64,000 nucleotides of DNA, from NCBI GenBank assembly GCA_002104985.1, contig MCGO01000010.1:248001-312000 (forward strand), read 5' to 3'. Made by a program: the position numbers and the translations under genes. The notes under the pieces are model-generated. The model was not told the origin of the DNA. It did no database searches and saw nothing but the letters and a program-made list of their open reading frames with translations. Each line of letters opens with the position of its first letter. Position 1 is the first letter of the stretch. Of this stretch, positions 1 through 11,646 are shown in pieces. The DNA is from Rhizoclosmatium globosum (Eukaryota; Chytridiomycota; Chytridiomycetes; Chytridiales; Chytriomycetaceae).

Positions 1-612
1 ACCAACCACCGATACTCAATCCCCGTCTCAAGTTGATGGCAGATATCCTTCGTGGAGAAGGTGACAAGAGCAAACGTAAAATTCAATCGCAATCAGCTCC
101 TGATTTACGTCATGTCGCCGCTGCGGCCAAGTCGAAATTTTCATCTGAGCCAACACTTGAGGAGCCAGGAACACCCGAATTCGTACTTGCTCCCATGACA
201 CCGACTATTTCTATTTCTGCGGTTGAGGACTTTGCGTTGGAGCCTCCGCACGAATTTAATGAGGTAGACAAGTCGTCGAGTGAACCTGTGGATACCAACG
301 ATGAATTTCGCGAACCTCCTCCATCGTCGGCTCCAGATGTAGTGCCGCCACTTGAACCTCCACGTAAATTGGCGAATTCAATTCAATCTTCTCCAGCAAA
401 GTCTAATCGTATTGAACTTCGCCATCCGATTATTATCAGCAGTCTCAGTGTTACGGAGTGTCGGGAAATTGTTGCTACTCAACCTTCGTTAGCTGGGACG
501 GTCTCTTTGGTGTTCCGTTAGGGTTTGTGAAGATGATGATGGGACGTGTACCGAAAAGGAAGCCAAAACCTCAGGAGTACTTCTCCAGCTGGGTTATCAA
601 TGGCGAGTGTAG
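1..612 (+). CDS. 3' part of an unrecognised acidic, Ser/Pro-rich protein (5' truncated by window edge)
   Basis: The reading frame is open from the left edge, so the true start lies outside the window; the first internal Met is at 36. The visible part is low complexity, rich in Ser, Pro and Glu, with several Pro-Pro clusters, and matches no domain I know. Unspliced, the frame stops at 521. A better model splices 458-521 (64 nt, GTGTCG...GTTAG) and continues in a sensible acidic frame to a TAG at 610-612, giving a C-terminus ending LLQLGYQWRV. Both endings are possible. The function is unknown. Confidence 0.45.
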
Positions 613-793
613 AAAGTCGTGTATCGTGGAGGAATCTGTGATTTAAAACAAAATATTAAATATTAACAAACCATGCTTGCCACTACAACCAATGTAAAAC
701 TATCAATCTTGATGCAATCGATTCCACTATCACTTACTCATACATCACAACATATCCAATAGACTACCGCATCTACCTGCCGCCAACTCTTCA

Positions 794-1969
794 ATGGAGA
801 CGCAAAGCCGCGCGGCATCGCTGTATGCAACAACACCCTTCACTCGCCAAACTAGCACTCACTCTCTTCACCCACATCAACAGATCTCCTCCGAAAACCT
901 GAAATCCCTTCTTGAAACCTTAACGCCAACAGCCTACACAGACGGCAGGACTACAACCCCTTCGCCCTGCCCCTGAAATTCGACTCCCCAGCCGCAGAAC
1001 TCGACGTCCTTGGTATCACATGCGCGCTTGGGTTTGGAAGCGGGTATAGGGAGGAGCTTATGGCGGCTTTGGAGCGGGGTCCGTTTGATACTGTTCGGTG
1101 AGGCTCCCCCCTTTTTTCGTGTTGAAGGGGTTTGGGTTTTCTGATGTATTTGTGGTAATGAAGGTTCGGTGTCATGTCCATGTACATTTCGCAGTCGGGG
1201 GGACTTACTGCATCTGGGATGAAGGAGTTGGGGTTGGGTGATGTTGCGGGGTTGTTTGGGGTTCCGTTGAATAGGGAGGTGCAGCATCCTACGCTTCCTG
1301 TTACGGTTTCGGAGCATCATGCGTTGCGGCCTTTTGCGGTTAAGATTCAGGAGGTGTTGAATGAGGTGGGGCGTGTTTTGGTGGGAAGTGGGTATAGCAG
1401 TCTTGGCGCGTTTTTGGTGAAGGTTTGTCAAGGTGGTGTGAAGGGGGAAGAGTTGGTGAAGGTGCTTGGGGATGCGTTCCCAGCTTGTTTGGGGACGTGG
1501 GAAGGGTTGGTGATGTTGGTTAGTTTCTCTACAGTGATTCATTCAGCTCTGGCCACTTATAATGTTCTTTTCTAGACGTTTTATTTAACACGAAGGCTCA
1601 ACGTCTCGCGTACTATGTGCACAAAAAGTTTCCCGAGCTTGTCAAGACCAGTCCTTTTACCACTGGTGCAGACCCAGCTATCGTTTCAAATCTAGTAAGA
1701 AAGGCGTTATTACTGTTCCAGAGGAGATTCAGCGAAAGTTGAACGATGGATACGATTTTGGTGCCGTTGTCGTGAATGACGAGGATGTGGAGGCTGAATA
1801 TAGTTTGCGAGCTGCTGGCGTTGCTGCGGTTGAAATGATGACTGAAGCTGCAGAAAAGATGGACGAGTGGAAAGGTGGTAAACTGAATGCGATGGGTTTG
1901 TGTGCCTGGTTGAGAGGCATCGAGAAGGTTGAAAAGAGATTGGTGAACAAGGCTACATTGTTTTACTGA
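794..1969 (+). CDS. Queuosine 5'-phosphate N-glycosylase/hydrolase-like protein (DUF2419, Qng1 family)
   Basis: Proteins of this family release queuine from queuosine nucleotides so that it can be reinserted into tRNA-Asp, -Asn, -His and -Tyr. The proposed exons are 794-822, 933-1097, 1164-1486, 1576-1694 and 1733-1969 (290 residues, one frame). Family-like segments are a GFGSGYREEL block, an LNEVGRVL block, an FNTKAQRLAYYVHKKF block and an ending CAWLRGIEKVEKRLVNKATLFY-like tail close to the usual family C-terminus. The last intron is only 38 nt. The 5' end is doubtful: the frame from Met 794 reads well to about 918 and then must shift, so either 823-932 is an intron or there is an indel near 920. 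The assignment comes from remembered family features, not a search. Confidence 0.55.
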
Positions 1970-2005
1970 GACCGTAATTGAAAAGTAAAATTCAATCGCA
2001 TTTAT

Positions 2006-2707
2006 CTAGTTTTTCCCGAAGTTGGCGAGGTAGTAAAACAACCCGATCATGAGTCCAATAAACAAATACTGCTGATGCATTGGAGACATGTTGGAGAATA
2101 TGTTGGGGATTCCAATGTTCTGACTTGAGCACCCAATCCAGCAACCCCAGATGATTTGTTTCCTCCAGCTGTGGCTCCCGATCCCAACACACGACCACCA
2201 GAACTTGGGAATCCAGATGATCCAGCGGCATGAGTTGTAACTAATCTTTCGACCTTGTTGATATCCGCACCAACAACTAAAGTTTGAAGAATGAGTTTAA
2301 TGTCGTATACGTGGCAATGCCGCATTAAACAACAAGGGATTACCTTCTTCGATCTTTCTACCTTCCTTAAAGAGCATAAAAGTGGGCATAGCTCTTACTC
2401 CATGAGTAGCAGCAATATCCTTCAGTTTCTTTGTCAGTGTTTGGCTAGTAGCAGCCTAACAACGCACCTTCTGGTCATCCACATCAACCTTCAAAAAGAC
2501 GCAGTTGGGGAACTTTGAAGAGAGGGCGTCGAAGCGAGGAGCCACCATCTTGCAGGGACCACACCAAGTGGCGGTAAAGTCCACAACAGCCAGCTTTGAG
2601 CCGCCAGTGTGCTTGTTGAACTAGGGTAGATAAGTAATTAAATGAAACAAAGGAAAGAGGCTAAGCAAACATACTTCGGACACGGAAGTGATAGTAATAA
2701 CAGTCAT
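2006..2707 (-). CDS. Thioredoxin with a C-terminal extension, possibly tail-anchored
   Basis: A thiol-disulphide oxidoreductase. The exons on the minus strand are 2675-2707, 2468-2620, 2344-2428, 2146-2276 and 2006-2119 (171 residues). The thioredoxin fold covers about residues 1-105, with the active site WCGPCK after VVDFTAT, the cis-Pro loop in RAMPTFMLF, and the final helix [12 protein letters not shown] Gly/Ser-rich linker follows. The final exon encodes a hydrophobic segment ([17 protein letters not shown]) at the very C-terminus, which would make the protein tail-anchored in a membrane. Reaching that exon requires removing 2120-2145, an intron of only 26 nt. Without this splice the protein ends in a short Cys-containing tail instead. 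The neighbour at 2767 is divergently transcribed. Confidence 0.85.
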
Positions 2708-2766
2708 TTTTTTGGGAGGTTGTTTTTCACCCACCAAACAGAACACCAACCAACCACCACTGACCC

Positions 2767-4018
2767 ATGTTCTCGTTTGCACTTCTTTCCCGCGGATTCG
2801 CCACCGCATCCTCAGCCGCCAGTGCTGCGAAGCCCAAGGCGACGAGTGCTACCGCCACAGCCGCGGATGCAGCAAGTACGTGTTGTCCGAGTTTGAGTTA
2901 TTCTGACACTTACGCCAACAACCAACCAACAAACCAATCAAAACACAGAAACCCTCGCACGCCGCAAACTCCGACTTCTCGGCGCGCCGTCCGTTTCGCC
3001 GCCAAAGCGACCACTTTCTGCCTTCTTTTTGTTTTCGGCGGACCGTCGCAAGGACTTGTCCGAATCGCCGTCGTTCAAGGCGCTCACCGGTCTGCCAAAG
3101 TCGGCCGCCATTGCGAAGGAACTCGGCTCGCTGTGGCGTCAGGCCGCGCCCTCCGTCAAGAAGGTGCTGACTTTTTGTTTGTTGTTGTTGTTGGTTGTGC
3201 GTCAAAACTTGTCCGAACTCACTTGTTGAAAAAACAGCCTTACGAAGACAAGGTCGCTCAGGCAAACAAAGACTACGAAGCTGCGGTGAAGAAGTTTGTT
3301 GCCGCTCGTACTCCTCAAGACTTGATTCTGGAGCAGAAGCAACATGCCCTCAAGAAGGCACTCAACAAATCAACTACGAAAGTCATTGCCGATCCTAGTG
3401 CTCCAAAGAGACCTCTCTCAGCTTACATGTTGTATTCTCAGAAGCAGCGTGATCTTAAGCGTGGAACTGGATCAGCAGTCAAAGACGTTTCCTTGTTTAG
3501 CAAAGAATGGAAAGCACTTTCTGCCGCGGACCAGAAGGTGAGCTGTCCAATTTCATTTGGAAACTTGATTATTACGCGTCACGTTCCGTGTTTTTGGATG
3601 GATTGACCTCTGACATCAACCATACAGCCATACCTCGATGAGGCCGCGAAACTTAAGGCCGCATACGATGCAGCGCAGAAGGCTTACTTGGCTGTGAGTG
3701 TGCTCTCTTCAATATTTTCACCAATTATTAACTTGTCCTCAGCGAACTGGAATCACCGAGATTAAAGCGTCCTTGACTAAAGACCTTGCCAGCGCAACAA
3801 AGGCTCCAAAGAAGACTGCAAAGAGAGCTTCCGCCAAGGTTGGCGTGAAGAAGGTTAGCACCAGACGCCCTGCCGTCAAGAAGCCTGCCAAGAAAGTCGT
3901 CACCAAGAAGACTGTTGCTGCAAAGAAAACTACTGTTGCCAAGAAGGCTGCTGCCGTCAAGAAGATTACTTCTGCCAAGAAGTCGCCTGTGGCCAAGAAG
4001 GCTGCTGCCAAGAAGTAA
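2767..4018 (+). CDS. Mitochondrial two-HMG-box DNA-packaging protein (Abf2/TFAM-like) with histone H1-like Lys-rich tail
   Basis: Abf2/TFAM proteins coat and bend mitochondrial DNA. The exons are 2767-2875, 2949-3163, 3238-3537, 3628-3693 and 3743-4018 (321 residues). The N-terminus (MFSFALLSRGFATASS) is a typical mitochondrial presequence without acidic residues. HMG box 1 spans about residues 53-126, from PPKRPLSAFFLFS. HMG box 2 spans about residues 163-235, from APKRPLSAYMLYS. The last 80 residues are repeats of Lys-Lys with Ala, Val and Thr, as in histone H1 tails. Yeast Abf2 has no such tail, so this is an unusual layout. The gene is divergent from the thioredoxin gene, with 59 bp between start codons. 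Confidence 0.85.
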
Positions 4019-4190
4019 ATTCATTTAGTTTTGTGAATAGCTGAGATTTGTGTGTATTTCTTATGTGTTTTGGATCTATACATATTTAGCCACGTGCGGG
4101 TTTAGTTTTTGGCATGATGAATAGGATTTACTTTTTGAGTTCTTTATTTGTTCTCGTTCACCACGCCACCATAACAGATTGACACAAATG

Positions 4191-5467
4191 GGCGATTCCG
4201 ACACGGACACCGACGAAGTGCTCTGTCTCGATTCGGACGGTGAGTACCGACCAGTGCCGAAAGTGAAACACACTCGCTCGTTCAAGAACCACGGACTTCA
4301 ACGCCATCGCCATCGCCCACTCAAAGTTCAAGACGACGCTGTGATTGTCGTGCACGGATCAGACTCGGAAAGCGAGCCCGAACAAAGGCGAAAGGCGTCA
4401 CCGTCAAAGACTGTGTCGTCATTAAACTCAGTCACACGCCCTCGAATCAATCTGCCAATCACACGCAATGCCCTCCGCCCGTGTCCAGCCTCAGTTGCTA
4501 TTGCCGCAGATGAACAACCGCGACCTCAGCCACACTACCGTAAACACAATCAACCCGCAACGTCAGCTTCCAAAGAAACTCTTGTCACAGAATCTTCAGA
4601 TTATCAATCAAGTCGAATCAACACAAACGAAAGAAGAGAAGGAAATCCAAAAAGTCAAGAGATTCAATCGCGTCTGAAATCTATCAAATCGATTTACATC
4701 CTTTCGAAAATGGCGCAAGCTCAGAGTCACATGATCTATTACCCACAACTGGTAAACGAAGCTTTCAAGAGGCTCATTTTCGTCCCCAGAGCCTCGAATC
4801 TCTGCAGAGTAATACCAATAATGAATCTGTGATAATTATCGATGAAGATCAAAGCACGATTCCGCATCCACATTCAAAACGACCCATCATCAAACTCCCA
4901 CACCCAAACTCACGCGTCAACAGCTGCAACCGCAAAAGAAACAACTATAACCCTCCAACCATAAACGCCAACCCTCTTTCCTTCAAACCATTCCCACCAA
5001 ACCAACCTCCAAAACCAACATCCGTATCACCCACGGCCTACTCAACCCTCAAACAGAATCTCATCACAGACTGGAACACATGGAACCCAGACACACCGAC
5101 GCGAAACACTCAGCTTCCACACTCTATACCCGTTTCGTTCTCGCGTACCGTGTATGACCGTGTTATTGGCGCGTATAAGGGACGGAGGGAGAGGAGGGAG
5201 AGTGTGAAATTAGGCGGTGTGATCAAGTTTATTGTGTACGCGTGGGAGAATGTGCGCAAAGATCTTTCGGAGAGGTTGAGTGACTCGGATGATTTTGTGG
5301 GAGGAGTGTTGGGGGTTGAGACGCTTGGTGCGAGGTGTGCTATTGCTGTGGAAGTGCTGGTGGGATGGATTCGTGAGGGACTTGTGGTGGACGTTGGTGA
5401 GGGGGTTGATGGAAGGATATTTGGGTTGCTTCCTTCCCTTCAAATTAAGGACCATAATATACTTTGA
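4191..5467 (+). CDS. Unrecognised protein with three SUMO-interacting motif candidates
   Basis: The exons are 4191-4561 and 4600-5467 (412 residues). The 38-nt intron (GTCAGC...TTCAG) restores one frame across an otherwise broken region. Three hydrophobic-acidic stretches fit SUMO-interacting motifs: VLCLDSDGE near residue 15, VIVVHGSDSESE near residue 59, and VIIIDEDQ about residue 200. A basic stretch (KRKKRRKSKKSR) could be a nuclear localisation signal. The C-terminal 110 residues are more ordered and look helical. No catalytic motif was seen. The next gene downstream is a RING ligase with six SIM-like repeats, so the pair may act in the same SUMO-dependent nuclear process. That link is inference from proximity and motifs only. 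Confidence 0.6.
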
Positions 5468-5920
5468 AAGACGTTGTGGCAGATCAAAAAAACAAACAAA
5501 AAACAAGAAATGCCACATGTTTGTGCGATCCTGGGGTTCTTACTTGGACTCAATCAATCAACTTCGCAACACCAGTCTATGAGAAGCACTCTAAAGAAGG
5601 AAATGATTACCGTGGGCATTTTCAAATTGTTGGAGCTGGGATTGCTATTTTGAAGCGATTGGCGTGTGATTGAAATGGAGAACCTACGAGAGTTTGGAAG
5701 CTGAACGCGTGATATTTAAATAATTCTTTATGATTTCTATTATTTGGGGAATTAATCTGCCTGAACCGAAGTATACAGGATGGACGCTGGTGAGCTTGCA
5801 CGACGGGCACAGCAGAGTAGCATGCGATACGCCCTGTTTGGAAGCGACAGTTAAGCATCATCAGCCGAAGAAAGCGGGCGATCGAGGCTGTCAGGATCTG
5901 CAGTTGAGGCTGTTGAGGGT
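5468..5920. other. Intergenic stretch, possibly holding an alternative last exon of the preceding gene
   Basis: It begins with an A-rich tract (about 5487-5510). A 70-codon open frame (5464-5673) reads like a protein end and could be an alternatively spliced last exon of the SIM-containing gene, for example from the GTGAGG near 5398. The rest (5674-5920) is presumably 5' UTR and promoter of the RING gene. No RNA gene was recognised. Confidence 0.3.
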
Positions 5921-7845
5921 ATGCAGCCTTCAGCAACTGTTCCCTCCAACGATCCAATCGCGGACTCTTCCGGCGACTTAAGCGATGAGATGCCGGCCCT
6001 TCTTTCTGATTCAGACTCCGATGCTCCGCCTTCCGCCGTTCGACCAACTCAGCGAGCAAATCCCCCGCCAATCCAACACCACCACCAACGACAACAACAC
6101 CAACAACCAAGTGACTCGGACGCGGACTCGTTCCCCGATTTGCTTTCGGACTCAAACTCAGACCAAGAACGCACACGACCCGTCCAACGGCCTCTGCTCC
6201 AGCAAATTACCCGCCTGGCCCAGGCTCCACAGCCAAACTCTGCCTTGCCGTCTCCAACTCAGCGACGCCATCAGCCTCGATTGCCTCCTGAACTTGTGTC
6301 CCGTCTGTCCCAGCTTTCTCAAAATCGCCGGATTGCTTCAATTGAAATGGTCAACGAACGCCTTCCTGTCCACCAATGGTCAGCTGCAGACGCGCCAGAT
6401 GGAAAGTCGGACTGCGGAATCTGTATTTCAGAATTCGAAGAACAGGATTCCGTGAGGACTTTGCCTTGCAAACATTTATTCCACTCAAATTGTGTGGATC
6501 AATGGTTGACACAAGGTTCTGTGACGTGTCCTTCCTGCAGACACCCTGCTCTTGATCTACCTCGCATTGAACCTCCATCTATAGGCGATATTCGACTGCT
6601 TTTGGATATCTTGGCACCGGGTAAGAAAGAGATTCCATCTTGAATTTATATCAACTCACTCCCTTTTCTTTCCCAGAACGACAAAGCCTTCTTTCAAGCT
6701 CAACCTATGGTTCATCACGAAGGCCGACGTCTCAATATATACCCCAACCATTTGCACCAACGTTTGGTGACTCCTTCTGGACGACGCAAAGTTCATTGGA
6801 GGCGAATCGGGCTAGTCCTTCTGTCAATCGATCACAAACACGGCATATTATACCTCGGAATGCATCCGAGTCTGACGATATGCCAATGCCAGGTCTTTAC
6901 TCAGATTCTGATTCTGACGATTCTGTTCTCCGAGATCGACTGGTTACGCGCCAACAACCTCAACGCCAACAGATACCACAAAGAGAAAACGCAGACGATA
7001 GCGACAGGATGCCGCCTCTCGTGGGATCTAGCGATGAATCAGATACACCACCACGATCACAGCCTCCTATCAATCGACCACAGCCTCGGGCAGCACAACA
7101 TCAAAATGCACCTCAAAGTGCATTCGATTCTGATGATATGCCTGAGCTCGTTGGATCCACAGATTCTGAAGGTCCTTCCATTCTCCGGAATCTTCCAGTT
7201 ACACGTCAAGAACCACAACGCCAACAACAACCACAAAGATCAAATTCAGAAAGCAGTGATTATATGCCTAGTCTTGTTATTTCCAGTGATGACTCCGATG
7301 TTTCTGAAATTCGACGACAACAGCTTGCGCAACGGTTCCTTTCCGAAACTCATTCACTTTTTCAAGCCCCAGCAGTAGCACCTCAAAGATCAAACACTAG
7401 TCGGAATAACGCGGGAAGTCAGTCGACGCACGAAGAGGCAGAACCAAATTGGAGGGTTATTGTTGAAGGAAACACGGAACGAATGGAACGTCAAGCAGAA
7501 CTTGATCTCGCAATACAGGCAGCGAGTAATTTGGTTACTGAATTTGGGATGGATGTGTTTGCGGATGTTATTAATCAACGGTTTTCGGTCGAGGAGGAAT
7601 CTGACATATCTGAGCCTCCATCAATTGATGACGCTGACTCTGGAAGTGAAGAACAATATGTGGACGCTCAAGAGACCTTGGCTACTGAGCGAAGGGAGTT
7701 ACAGATGATGACTGGTGCTGCAATCACAATGGTGCGTCAAATGGTCATGGACCGGCTGAATCATGCTGATGAAGATGACGGAAATGATGCTGACTTGGAA
7801 GATTCAGAGGGAGAGTGGACCACAGAAGAGGAAGAAGTGGATTGA
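5921..7845 (+). CDS. RING-H2 E3 ubiquitin ligase with six SIM-like repeats (STUbL-like)
   Basis: The exons are 5921-6620 and 6677-7845 (622 residues). A RING-H2 domain lies at about residues 165-208, with CGIC, CKHLFHSNC and CPSC. It is flanked by six copies of a short module made of Met/Phe-Pro, a hydrophobic pair and a Ser/Asp run: MPALLSDSDSD (24), FPDLLSDSNSD (71), MPMPGLYSDSDSD (about 297), MPPLVGSSDESD (about 337), MPELVGSTDSE (about 378) and MPSLVISSDDSD (about 420). Clusters of SIMs with a RING are the mark of SUMO-targeted ubiquitin ligases such as RNF4 and Arkadia. The C-terminus is strongly acidic. SUMO binding is inferred from motif form. The sequence between repeats is Gln/Pro-rich and probably disordered. 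Confidence 0.75.
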
Positions 7846-7968
7846 TTGACGAATGGATTCTGTATATCGTTTTGAATATTTCTTTTGTAAATATCCTTTC
7901 CCATCAGAATTAAAAAGTAAAAGCATGGACAAAAGAACGAAGTTACTCCAAACAAAACTTTCTGTGAA

Positions 7969-9559
7969 ATGGTTTGTTGTGTTTTCGCCCTACTCTCTCC
8001 ACCAACACTTCTAACGTTCGATCCAACAAAAAGGGAGGAGGAGATCTGAACTTGAAGAAGTCATGGCACCCGCAAACACTCAAGAACATTGAGCGCGTGT
8101 ACCTCCGCGAGCGAGCCGCCGACGAGGAGAAGAAGAAGATTGAGCAGAAGCGGAAAGAGATCGAGGAACAGCGCGCTCACTTGGAACTTCAGGCGCTTCA
8201 CGAGGCTTCGGGAAAAGTAAAGTGGGTCGTTTGGTTGGTTGGGTCTGTACAAGTATTAACACCCTCCCAAATCAAAAGGAAACGCACTGAGCGTCTCGAG
8301 TGGATCTATGCCGGCCCCGCTGCTGCCGAGGCGATGGAGGAAGAGCGCGAGGCCTATTTGCTCGGAAAGAAACGTATCGACAAGCTCGTTGAACAGGGAA
8401 AGACGGTCGATGAGGTTGGATGCGTAGTTCTCCCAAACACCTCCCACTAACACGTACACTTTAACAGATGTCCGCTCAGTCAACTTTCTCCGCAAATGAC
8501 GCTCTGACTTATGGCGCAAACGCAAACTCGGCGAGAGATATGCAGAATAAGATCCGTGAAGATCCCCTCCTTGCCATCAAACGGCGCGAACAGGCGTCCC
8601 TTCAAGCAATCATCAATAATCCAGTCAGACTCAAAGCTCTCAAAGAGTCGAAATCTTCGTCCTCAGACAAGAAGAAGAAGGGTAAAAAGGACAAGAAAGA
8701 GAAGAAGGAGAAGAAGAGCAAAAAGAGCAGCAGGCACAAGAGTGATGATGAAAGAGATGGGAGCAGGGATGGTGATAGGAAGCGGGAGAGGTCACCACCT
8801 TCAAGCAGTGAGTCTGACGAAGAGGACGATAGAGCATCGAAACGACATCGTGATGAAAGACGTAGTCCCGAAAGACCCAGCAGCAGCAGACGCAGTCCAG
8901 AAAGACCCTTAAGACGCGACAATGACGAAAAAATTCAGGAGAGAAGTCAAAGCGCTCACGTTGATTCTCGCCATAACTCAACTGGTTCACGTGAACGATC
9001 GCCATACCGCTCAGACAGACGACGTGAAGATGATAGGAATCCACGAGATGAAAGGAGTCGTGATTATCACAGGCGTGATGACAGTCGCGACTACAACAAC
9101 AGTTCTCGAAACTACCGTGGTGAAACTGAACGGCGCAATGATTACTATGACAACCGAAGCCGTCGAGACGACTTTGGCCGAGATCGAAGAGACGATGTAA
9201 CTCGATATGACAACAATTCTCGCAACGAAGTAAGAAAGTCAGAAGCTACCGATGAAGCTCCTTTGGAAGTCAAACGAAATACATTGGATGATGCACGTCA
9301 AAAGAGACTTGAAGCTATGATGCAGAACGCGAAGGAATCTGATATTGAACGACAAGCGCGTATCGCTGAAAGCCGTCGTAAAGAAATGGAAGAGGCAAAA
9401 CGCGAGACGGAGCTGCAAATGAATAAGCTGAAGGATGTTGGACGTACAAAGGGTGATGAAATTGAATTGGGTGGTATTTCAGGATTGAATACAGCAGATA
9501 TGATTCGCAGAAACAGACACACTGTCCAGCGTGGTGATGACTCTTTCTTGTCACGATGA
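7969..9559 (+). CDS. CWC25: Pre-mRNA splicing factor CWC25
   Basis: Cwc25 acts at the first catalytic step of splicing, next to the branch site. The exons are 7969-7971, 8034-8221, 8279-8414 and 8468-9559 (472 residues). The first exon is just the ATG. The N-terminus starts MGGGDLNLKKSWHPQT, the CIR-N-type signature of the family, followed by ERLEWIYAGP and EAYLLGKKRIDK. A second block (NKIREDPLLAIKRREQ, NNPVRLKALK) also fits. The middle is Lys-rich, then Arg/Asp/Ser-rich (RS/RD-like), and the C-terminus carries a coiled-coil with RLEAMMQNAKESDIERQARI. Its presence fits the intron-rich gene structure of the window. Confidence 0.9.
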
Positions 9560-9589
9560 AATAAACTTTTATTATTGGGTTGAATATAT

Positions 9590-11590
9590 TTATACTTCTG
9601 AACCAGCGGACATTACTCGTATGTCTGAATCACCTCTTTCCCGAGCGTCAATATTATCCTGAACAACCAGATCACCAGCAATCTTGAGAGAAGATCGTCT
9701 CTTCCCGGCTGAGACACTGTTCTTTAGACGTATTTGACCAACGATCCGACCTAGAGACGGCGGACGTCCTCCACCTCCACCTCCACTTCCAGGCCTCATT
9801 TCTTCGAAATCAGCGACAGAAATTTCTTTAGAAGAATTATAGGCAGAAATTCGTTTTGATGCCACGGAGACCTTATTGGAAGTGGACGTGCTCTTTGGTA
9901 TTGCAGCTGATTCGGTGTTACTTGTCTCAAGAATGGCCACTACGGGTCCCTGGTTAGCGAGAATCCGTAACTTTGGACCCTTGATTTTTAACGATGTTAT
10001 CACATCTAGAGAATTGGTTTGCGCTCGTTGCAACGTCTGTGATGGTTGAGCAACTGATTGAAAGTCTGCCGTAACTGCATCGATGTACTGGACGAGAGAA
10101 GTCGTCGTCAGCGTTTGAATTTGAGTGACAATTGATTTGGGCAGGGGATCTCGTTTGGTAATGTGACCAACTAATTTCATAGCTTCATCCAAACTGTTCT
10201 CGAAATACTCTTCAATCTACATATTTTCTCAAATTAATTCCCATCACTAGTTTTGTGTAATACCAGAAATATACCTCGTTCAAGTTATCAGTCAAACGCT
10301 CCAGCTCTTCTTCAACAATATCCAAATCAATTTGAGCGTTTCGCAAGTTTCTCTGCGTTTCTAAAAATTCACGCTCAAGTTGCTTCTCTCTTTTTCGAAG
10401 GCTTATCAAGTTTTGGATTTCGTGATGGAAAGCATAGTGTGGCAACTTGATCTCGGGCATAGTCCGAGGAACGAGAGTGTCCAAGTTTTTCCACGCATCA
10501 TCATATATTTCACCAGCTACTGCTTTCAGCAACATCTCTGTCCGTAACTCCCCTTTCTTTGCTTCAGCCATCAAATATTCAGCTCGGTTCTTGTTATGCT
10601 CCATCGTCATATCAATCAGTTTAGATGTGATATTATTTTCCTCAGCAATTTCAACGAGAAGATCAAGGTTTTCCTCTAAATATGCAGTATTTTGAGCTTG
10701 AGAAAGAGCACTCGCCTCTCGCGTATGATTAAGCTCTTGCTGGATACTTTCATTTTCCTTTTCAAAGTCAATTCCTTGAAGAATGTCTGAGATATCACGT
10801 TCGGGAACATCTATTTCATTTGGATCAAACAATGGTTCAAGTTCGTCTTCTTCTTCTTCTTCTTCTTCGGGAAGTGTATTTGTCCCTCCGGCTTCATTTC
10901 GTGTCTCTTGAGGATTGTTTGTTGAAGTATTGGATTGGTCATTTCCTTCACGTTTATCATCAACTTCCTCCACAGACACAATAAAATTATTCATTTTGAT
11001 GGCAGGAAGAGAAGTTGCGCCATCAGAATCTTTCTTCTCAGACTTCTTTGTTTTTGCTTTTCGACCCTTAATTACAGGGGCTCTCCGTAATTTTATATTT
11101 GCAGCAGCTACACTTTCACGCGGAATAGCTACAGCGTCATTGTTTCTCTGTATTCGCCCTGCAGTTGCTTGGTACACTTTTTTGTAAGGTCGATCCGCAA
11201 ATAACTTTCGGTCAATTTCCTCCAGCAACTCTGATTTAAAGATACCAAAAGAGAGTCTCGTGTCATTTGCAGAGGCTTCGTATACTGCTGCTTGATCTAG
11301 TAAGTCTTTTGGAATAGGCGTAGCAAGTACAGACTGCCGTTTTTCTGTGATTCTTGGTAATTCTGGAGCTGCAATAGTTTTGCGCGGGGCACGAGTGCTT
11401 TTACTTTTTAACTGAAGTGTATCTTTAAATTTAAATCGTTTTTAGCAGCAGCGTTTATGGAAGTTTTGGCCTTACTTGCGTTGTAGGAAGTTACTCGTCT
11501 TTCACGATTAGCAGTGGAGCGTCTATCGACAACTGAAGGGGCAACAAGAGAAACTCTGCGTTTACGCGTTCCTGAAGGCTTTTCAGACAT
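9590..11590 (-). CDS. Uncharacterised coiled-coil protein
   Basis: The exons on the minus strand are 11476-11590, 10275-11422 and 9590-10216 (629 residues, one frame). The N-terminus is basic and Ser/Arg-rich. A poly-Glu run (about 10849-10866) precedes a long region of heptad-like helices, including ENESIQQELNHTREAS and REFLETQRNLRNAQIDLDIV. The C-terminus is Ser/Gly/Arg-rich with a Gly tract. I do not recognise the family. The composition would suit a cytoskeletal or axonemal scaffold, but nothing in the sequence proves it. It lies 56 bp downstream of LSM8 on the same strand. Confidence 0.75.
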
Positions 11591-11646
11591 TGGTGACGAA
11601 TTTGAGTACAATATAGAATATGAACAATGGAAAAGCAATGTATTCC

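Noticed and set aside
934..1542. A 200-codon open frame on the minus strand over the queuosine salvage gene
   Set aside because: It is Pro/His/Arg-rich nonsense opposite well-fitting DUF2419 blocks on the plus strand.
3743..4018. A separate histone H1 gene
   Set aside because: The Lys-rich region is an in-frame last exon after the second HMG box, with a good splice acceptor and no start codon of its own.
5730..5900. tRNA or 5S-like RNA gene in the GC-rich stretch before the RING gene
   Set aside because: No cloverleaf, A/B box pair or terminator run could be drawn.
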